From: an uncultured Methanomicrobiales archaeon
Lineage (GTDB): Archaea > Thermoplasmatota > Thermoplasmata > Methanomassiliicoccales > Methanomethylophilaceae
Reading direction: 5' to 3'
Assembly (NCBI GenBank): GCA_946528255.1
Contig: CAMMYR010000051.1
Coordinates: 1-5,610 of the forward strand
DNA length: 5,610 nt
Made by a program: the position numbers and the translations under genes. Numbering within the stretch: position 1 is the first letter of the stretch; each line of letters opens with the position of its first letter. This document shows positions 1-3,782 of the stretch, one piece after another. Below the pieces are notes generated by a model. It was not told where the DNA came from, made no database searches, and saw nothing but the letters and a program-made list of their open reading frames with translations.

Positions 1-342
1 GAATCGAAGTCGGAGTACCAGATCAAGCACATCACCGGCGAGCTGACCGGGACCGACGGATACACCGCACCGGAGTGCAAGACTATGAAGACCAACGGCC
101 TGTGCTTCGGAGCCGACGACCTTTGCAACTCCGAGGCCTGCAACCATCCGCTGTCGTACTACAGGATCAAGTCCCGGGGCGGCAGGCCGCCCCAGAAGCA
201 GCGATTCGCAGCTCTATGCGGACCCCGTACACCGGATAGTATCCTCCGAAGTGGATGTACGCGAAGTCAGCCCCGTCCACGGACATCGTTCCCGTCAGGG
301 TTCCGCGTACGGATCCGGTCTCGACATCCAGGAGGGTGCTGA
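1..342 (+). CDS. priL: DNA primase large subunit PriL, C-terminal Fe-S domain (5'-partial)
   Basis: The frame is open from base 1, so the gene begins upstream of the window. Residues 1-57 match the end of the archaeal/eukaryotic primase large subunit. A YQIKHITGE stretch is followed by C26 in a PEC-KTM context, a GLC motif at C35, D39-D40, C42, and the closing HPLSYYRIK. In this family four cysteines hold a 4Fe-4S cluster needed for primer initiation. C26, C35 and C42 are the likely ligands here, and the fourth would lie upstream. PriL pairs with the catalytic subunit PriS to make replication primers. Family members usually end soon after the HPL-YYR motif. Here the frame runs 56 more residues (from base 172 to the stop at 340-342), rich in Arg, Pro and Ser, with no likeness to the family and lying antisense to the neighbouring gene. 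The identity is firm; the true C-terminus is doubtful. Confidence 0.82.
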   Translation, partial: ESKSEYQIKHITGELTGTDGYTAPECKTMKTNGLCFGADDLCNSEACNHPLSYYRIKSRGGRPPQKQRFAALCGPRTPDSILRSGCTRSQPRPRTSFPSGFRVRIRSRHPGGC

Positions 343-1213
343 GATGGCTGATCCCGGCCGCGACTATCTGTGCCAGATCGATGCGCTGGTTGTTGGAGAA
401 TTCTCCTAAGAGCACGCAGACCATGCCATCTCCCAACCCTGCCATGCAGACGCTGCTGTACGTGCCGTCGGTGTATCCGATCTCCTTGTGGACCGCCCCG
501 TCCGGCAGGAGCGCGGGCGCGACCGCGTACCTCATCCTGTTGTTCTGGAGGCAGAGGTCCTCGCACATGTCCGACATGGTGAACGCGTAGCCGTTCTCCT
601 CGGAGGGGTTGAGGCATTCGGTCCCCAGGAACCTGCTGCACCCGTTCTCGATCGCCGTGACGGTGTCTCCGTCGGAGGAATACGCTCCGAGGGAGTTGCC
701 GGCCCAGTACAGCCTGCCGCCCGCCTCTATCCAGCGGATTATCAGGTCCTGGTCCTCGCCGTACACGGTGGACGGGAGCGATCCGGACAATACTATCACG
801 GCATCCGTGTTGCCGCCGATGCCGCCGTTCATGAGCGCGGCCATTTCCCCGGCATCTATGACGGACGCCTCCACAGAACGGAACTTCAGGGCCTTGACCA
901 GCTGCTCAACGTAGTATTTCTCGTCGAGCTCGCGGGCGCCGGTCGCTATGTCCGGGTTCACGTAGTAAGACGCATACCCGGGATCCAGGTAGATGCTCAC
1001 GGAAGAGTTCGGATCGAATCCCCCGTCGTCGAACGCCAGCACGGAATAGGCCTCGGCGGGCCCGGATTCCAGCTCGTACGTCAGGGCGCCGTCGTAACGG
1101 GCGTCGGCGCTGAAATGCTCGCTGCCCGAGAAGACGCGGACTTCCCCGATGAAGACCGCCGCGATGACGACCGCGACGATGATCAGTATCGGCAGGTCCT
1201 TCCTGTAGTTCAT
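167..1213 (-). CDS. Membrane-anchored protein with probable GATase1-like (DUF4350-type) domain
   Basis: The product is 348 residues. The start at 1213 is chosen because AAGGAGGG lies 7 bases upstream, the ATG overlaps the previous stop as ATGA, and the protein then opens with a basic tip (NYRK) and one hydrophobic segment (residues 7-23). This is a signal anchor placing the rest outside the cytoplasm. Residues ~70-185 alternate strands and helices like a Rossmann-type fold. A DAVIVLSGSLP strand is followed by a helix and WIEAGGRLYWAGN, typical of glutamine-amidotransferase-like domains of the DUF4350/ThuA kind. A second strand, MVCVLLGEF, lies near 264-272, with a tyrosine-rich end (FGGYYPVYG, ~332-340). 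I see no nucleophile-elbow cysteine, so it is probably not an active amidotransferase and may bind a ligand or partner. It is last in the cluster, after the glycosyltransferase, which suggests a role in surface glycan assembly. The final 58 residues overlap the primase frame on the other strand. The family call is from fold pattern only. Confidence 0.72.
   Translation of the reverse strand: MNYRKDLPILIIVAVVIAAVFIGEVRVFSGSEHFSADARYDGALTYELESGPAEAYSVLAFDDGGFDPNSSVSIYLDPGYASYYVNPDIATGARELDEKYYVEQLVKALKFRSVEASVIDAGEMAALMNGGIGGNTDAVIVLSGSLPSTVYGEDQDLIIRWIEAGGRLYWAGNSLGAYSSDGDTVTAIENGCSRFLGTECLNPSEENGYAFTMSDMCEDLCLQNNRMRYAVAPALLPDGAVHKEIGYTDGTYSSVCMAGLGDGMVCVLLGEFSNNQRIDLAQIVAAGISHLSTLLDVETGSVRGTLTGTMSVDGADFAYIHFGGYYPVYGVRIELRIAASGAACRPGT
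176..193. repeat. GC-only perfect inverted repeat at the convergent gene junction
   Basis: GGGGCGGC and GCCGCCCC flank a 2-base AG centre. As RNA this would fold into a stem of about 7 bp with a 4-base loop, on either strand. It sits immediately after the conserved end of the primase gene (base 171) and spans the last few codons of the minus-strand gene that stops at 167. A role in ending or stabilising the two converging transcripts is possible. However, no T-tract follows on either side, and archaeal termination depends mainly on T-tracts, so this is a structural observation rather than a called terminator. Confidence 0.55.
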
Positions 1214-2559
1214 GATGCATCCCTCCTTCTGAACAGGAGATGCCTGATCGGCTCCTCCAGTATGATCACAAGCGCCAGGACTATGCCGGCGTATTCGAAT
1301 ATGTTGCCCAGGTTGGTGGCTATGGACCAGACGCTCCAACTGCCGTAGATGAGTTCGGTGGCGTCGTAGAGCCAATCCAGCACCGTCGCGGCATCCATCA
1401 GGCCGAGGTTCACCACTGCTCCGGCGAACATCCCCGGGAACTGCGATGCGGTGGCGGCGAACAGGCCCCCGACGGCCACGATTATCGCCGCCTTCTTCAG
1501 CCTGCCCTCGTACGCCATGGCGCAGACTATCAGCAGCGGCAGGACCACGAGGACGTACTGCGGCGTGGTCGATATGCACACGGCGCACAGCAGGGCGCCG
1601 GTGGTGTAGACCACCAGGCTCTTATCGAGATCCGCGCCGGGCTTCCTCCACATCCTGTACGAGAAGTACACCATCCCGCCGAGGGCGACGCAGGCCCCGA
1701 TCGCGATGTTGAGGACGTACCACGGGTCGCTGTCCCCGGCCCTGGCGAGTATGAAGGACAGGGAGTCCATGAACGTGCCGTCCAGGATCTCCGGGATGTA
1801 GATGACGAACGCGGCGATCCCGGCGCCGAGGATCGTGAGCAGGGTGTCCCTGCGGACCGTGCCCCTCTCCATTCCCTTGTAGATCACGAAGATCAGCAGC
1901 ACGAAGATGGCGAACATCGGGAAGAACTTGAGCAGGGCGGCGATGGAGAACAGCACTCCCGGGAGGAACCTGTAGCCCCTGATGAGGAGCAGGACGATCA
2001 GGATCATCAGCAACCCGTTCATCGGGTCGAACATGGCCTGGATGCCGCTCGTGTATATGACGAGTGGTCCGAGCATCCAGATGGCCGCACCGACGCAGGC
2101 CTTCCTGTCGTCGCCGCCCAGGTCCCTGACGAGGGTGAAGATGAGGTAGGCGGTGACGGCATCGATGATGATCAGCGGGACCTTCATGGCGATGGTGAAC
2201 GCCGTGGTCGTGATCGTGGCGGAGTGCCCGATGGCATCCGATGCCTCTATGGGCAGCATCTCCTCGTACCTGTAGCCGAAGGCATCGAGGGACTCGATAG
2301 GCGCCAGATACAGGGATTCCGTTCCCAGCAGGTATCCCCAGACCGGGGTGTAGTAGTATCCGGCCATGCCGTAGAGGCCGTTTCCCGTGCGGATGTTCTC
2401 CAGGATGACTCCCCAATGGTAGATGTCGTAGTCGTACGTCAGGAGCGGAGCTAAGACAAGGCGTATCGCGACACCGATGAATATGACGATCGCGAGGCCT
2501 TTGATGCCCGTCATCCAGGCCAGGCGCACCTCGGGGAGATGTAGCATAGTGGCTGACAT
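1210..2559 (-). CDS. Polytopic membrane GT-C glycosyltransferase, GT87/PIG-M-like (DUF2029-type)
   Basis: The product is 449 residues with roughly 10-12 hydrophobic helices, the first near residues 20-40. Directly after it comes TYDYDIYHWG (41-50), an acidic motif in the first external loop as in GT-C enzymes, where such Asp residues act in catalysis or metal binding. Next are GNGLYGMAGYYYTP (59-72) and LLKFFPMF (209-216). These recall the G-x-x-x-Y...Y-x-Y-TP loop and the K-x-x-P helix of GT87/DUF2029 enzymes and of GPI mannosyltransferase I (PIG-M). Such enzymes move a sugar from a polyprenyl-phosphate donor to a lipid or glycan acceptor on the outer face of the membrane. Donor and acceptor cannot be read from sequence. 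It follows the AlbA_2 gene after 8 bases and overlaps the next gene by ATGA. The start is uncertain: no Shine-Dalgarno precedes 2559, and Met5 (2547) or Met16 (2514) remain possible. Confidence 0.8.
   Translation of the reverse strand: MSATMLHLPEVRLAWMTGIKGLAIVIFIGVAIRLVLAPLLTYDYDIYHWGVILENIRTGNGLYGMAGYYYTPVWGYLLGTESLYLAPIESLDAFGYRYEEMLPIEASDAIGHSATITTTAFTIAMKVPLIIIDAVTAYLIFTLVRDLGGDDRKACVGAAIWMLGPLVIYTSGIQAMFDPMNGLLMILIVLLLIRGYRFLPGVLFSIAALLKFFPMFAIFVLLIFVIYKGMERGTVRRDTLLTILGAGIAAFVIYIPEILDGTFMDSLSFILARAGDSDPWYVLNIAIGACVALGGMVYFSYRMWRKPGADLDKSLVVYTTGALLCAVCISTTPQYVLVVLPLLIVCAMAYEGRLKKAAIIVAVGGLFAATASQFPGMFAGAVVNLGLMDAATVLDWLYDATELIYGSWSVWSIATNLGNIFEYAGIVLALVIILEEPIRHLLFRRRDAS
1221..1228 (-). 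promoter_or_regulatory. Shine-Dalgarno deciding the start at 1213
   Basis: On the minus strand this reads AAGGAGGG, a near-perfect anti-16S match, 7 bases before the ATG at 1213. It lies inside the last codons of the glycosyltransferase gene. It favours the 348-residue product over much longer readings of the same frame, whose extra N-terminus would be antisense-like and lack a membrane anchor. Confidence 0.8.
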
Positions 2560-2565
2560 TGGTTA

Positions 2566-2579
2566 TGATTATAAAACGC
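2566..2579 (-). promoter_or_regulatory. Possible internal TATA box before the glycosyltransferase gene
   Basis: Reading the minus strand, GTTTTATAATC sits across the stop codon of the AlbA_2 gene and is a fair match to an archaeal box A. An archaeal start site falls about 25 bases downstream, near 2547, where the in-frame Met5 codon of the glycosyltransferase lies. That would give a leaderless internal transcript and explain the lack of a Shine-Dalgarno before 2559. An A/T-rich stop region could produce this match by chance. Confidence 0.25.
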
Positions 2580-3003
2580 ATCCGCAGGTACCTGTTCGGT
2601 GCCTCTTCATGCTGCAGGTGGGCGTCTCGGTCCAATCCACGCGGACCTTCCCGCAATCATCCACCGACGGCCTCCTGGCCCTGCCCCAGAACCATCCCTT
2701 CCATGAATAGGGGGTTTCATATCCGGTGGCCCTGAGGACGATGTACTCCGATCCCTCCCCACCCTCTATGGACGCCTCCACCGTGGGCTGGGCGCGGACG
2801 ATCTCTGACATCCTGGCTCTTATGCGGGATATGTCTTCCTCCGACGGTCCGATCCCGGTGGGGGAACCATCGGCATCCACCCCTATGTAGACGGTGCAGC
2901 GGTTGTACCTGTTCAGCATGGCGGTCATGGACCTGAGCGCCATGTCCAGGCCATCCATCGAGTCGACGAACTCGACGGTCTCCGATTCCGATACCGGGAT
3001 CAT
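2569..3003 (-). CDS. Small divergent AlbA_2 (Schlafen-type, putative nucleic-acid-binding) domain protein
   Basis: The product is 144 residues. It starts with the ATG that overlaps the previous stop as ATGA, so translational coupling is likely; only a weak Shine-Dalgarno-like AGGA lies upstream. The pattern follows the AlbA_2/SLFN fold: an ETVEF start (residues 8-12), a helix ending in A28-M-L-N31, a strand-turn with YIGVDADGSPTGIG (39-52), a helix SEEDISRIRARMSEIV, a strand SEYIVLRATG (85-94), then YETPYSWKGWFWGRARRP (95-112). AlbA_2 domains usually have VEFK, AxxN-xxGG and a P-y-kG-y-iR segment. Here the Lys after VEF is Val and the glycine pair is lost, so the protein is divergent. These domains often sit in front of helicase/ATPase or winged-helix regions in regulators; this one stands alone. 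A regulatory role in a lipid/glycan cluster is speculation. The Cys-containing tail (TCGCVL) has no clear homology. Confidence 0.66.
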   Translation of the reverse strand: MIPVSESETVEFVDSMDGLDMALRSMTAMLNRYNRCTVYIGVDADGSPTGIGPSEEDISRIRARMSEIVRAQPTVEASIEGGEGSEYIVLRATGYETPYSWKGWFWGRARRPSVDDCGKVRVDWTETPTCSMKRHRTGTCGCVL

Positions 3004-3671
3004 TCCTGCCCGTCTTCCTTGGAGAGGTTCCTCCAGGTGATGATCGCCCTCTGGATGGCGGTGGCGTTGCCGACCACGGCGAACCAGATCATCATGATCT
3101 CCATCCAGCAGATGTCGAAGCCTGCGATCTCGAAGGATCCGTATCCGACCAGGCACATGATGACCTGGATGAACGGGAATAGGGTGGATAGGACGACCCT
3201 GTCCGCCCTCCCGAGCAGGCCGGCGTAGAGCCTGGGGGCACCGATGGCCTGGGCCTGGGTGCCCATGTAGGACGTCAGCAGCACGCCTATGATGGCGAAC
3301 ATACCCAGATAGGGATCGCACCATGCGCTGAAGGCCACTCCGCCGATCATGAACACGTCGGCGTACCTGTCGAAAACGTGGTCCAGGTAGTCGCCTTTCC
3401 TGCTGGCCTTGCCGGAGAGCTTGGCAACCTTCCCGTCGAGCGCATCGAAGTAGCCGGAGACCAGGACCATTATGCCGCCGAGGAGCAGCACCCACAGGTA
3501 GACGTCCTCGTCCTTCTCGATGTACCATCCGCTGAAGTAGAACAGCAGCCCGCATACGAGCGCGAGGATCAACCCTATCCACGATATCGTGTTGGGATTC
3601 ACGTTGATGAGCTTCTTGGCAACCGGCGTCAGGGCGAAATCCGCCCTCGCCCTCTGTCCGTCTAGAACCAT
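3000..3671 (-). CDS. CDP-alcohol phosphatidyltransferase, likely archaetidylinositol-phosphate synthase
   Basis: The product is 223 residues. The signature of the family, D-x2-D-G-x2-A-R-x8-G-x3-D-x3-D, is present as D76, D79, G80, A83, K84, G93, D97 and D101. The only change is Lys for the usual Arg at 84. The Asp residues bind the metal and CDP in this family. About six hydrophobic helices follow the family plan (near 31-48, 57-75, 104-118, 121-136, 157-176, 183-202). The N-terminal VNPNTISWIGLILAL and the late GRADRVVLS resemble archaeal members that join CDP-archaeol to inositol-1-phosphate. Archaetidylglycerol-phosphate synthase is the main alternative, because substrate cannot be fixed by eye. 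The start is well supported: AGGAGG lies 6 bases upstream. It heads the minus-strand cluster, and its stop overlaps the next start as ATGA. Confidence 0.87.
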   Translation of the reverse strand: MVLDGQRARADFALTPVAKKLINVNPNTISWIGLILALVCGLLFYFSGWYIEKDEDVYLWVLLLGGIMVLVSGYFDALDGKVAKLSGKASRKGDYLDHVFDRYADVFMIGGVAFSAWCDPYLGMFAIIGVLLTSYMGTQAQAIGAPRLYAGLLGRADRVVLSTLFPFIQVIMCLVGYGSFEIAGFDICWMEIMMIWFAVVGNATAIQRAIITWRNLSKEDGQE

Positions 3672-3677
3672 GTTCGG

Positions 3678-3683
3678 CCTCCT
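3678..3683 (-). promoter_or_regulatory. Shine-Dalgarno of the phosphatidyltransferase gene
   Basis: The minus strand reads AGGAGG, 6 bases before the ATG at 3671. With the box A near 3753-3762 this implies a leadered mRNA with an untranslated region of roughly 50-60 bases for the cluster. A weaker A/T-rich stretch at 3711-3720 could place the start site closer. Confidence 0.75.
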
Positions 3684-3725
3684 ATGGGACGATTGATGGG
3701 ATAACTTGACTTTATTGTTATTGCC

Positions 3726-3735
3726 GGACCGGTCC
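3726..3735. promoter_or_regulatory. 10-bp perfect palindrome in the divergent promoter region
   Basis: GGACCGGTCC is self-complementary and lies 17 bases from the symmetric TATA element, between the two divergent genes. It would overlap the expected start site of the minus-strand transcript if that transcript uses the shared TATA, and it lies upstream of box A for the plus-strand gene. The placement suits an operator for a dimeric regulator, but a single 10-bp palindrome in GC-rich DNA can arise by chance. Confidence 0.35.
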
Positions 3736-3751
3736 TATAACCTTCGGGTCG

Positions 3752-3762
3752 TTTATATATAA
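3752..3762. promoter_or_regulatory. Archaeal box A (TATA), palindromic, for the LRR gene and perhaps the divergent cluster
   Basis: TTTATATATAA stands out in a GC-rich setting and matches the archaeal box A. On the plus strand a start site about 25 bases downstream of its centre falls at or next to the ATG at 3783, and no Shine-Dalgarno precedes that ATG, so the LRR mRNA is probably leaderless. The core TTATATATAA (3753-3762) is its own reverse complement. TBP could therefore also direct transcription leftward, with a start near 3730 for the phosphatidyltransferase cluster. Direction would be set by the flanking BRE, which I cannot judge with confidence. Confidence 0.65.
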
Positions 3763-3782
3763 GCATGAATTAATGCCAGATT

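Noticed and set aside
488..1348. Plus-strand open frame of 286 codons opposite the anchored-protein and glycosyltransferase genes
   Set aside because: Its translation is Arg/Val/Asp-rich without any family pattern, and it lies fully antisense to two well-supported membrane protein genes. High GC content keeps antisense frames open.
1214..1588. N-terminal extension of the anchored protein up to 1588
   Set aside because: The added residues are antisense-like or frame-shifted readings of the glycosyltransferase C-terminus. The Shine-Dalgarno at 1221-1228 and the signal anchor fix the start at 1213.
1240..2454. Plus-strand open frame of 404 codons
   Set aside because: It is antisense to the glycosyltransferase, with very Asp/Glu/His/Gln-rich low-complexity translation and no hydrophobic or motif structure. 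It is a shadow.
1622..2656. Minus-strand frame of 344 codons overlapping the glycosyltransferase
   Set aside because: It is a frame-shifted reading of the same strand, rich in Arg/His/Pro. The 1210-2559 frame has the membrane helices and motifs.
3004..3582. N-terminal extension of the AlbA_2 frame up to 3582
   Set aside because: The extension is an out-of-frame reading of the phosphatidyltransferase gene. The ATGA overlap at 3000-3003 marks the real start.
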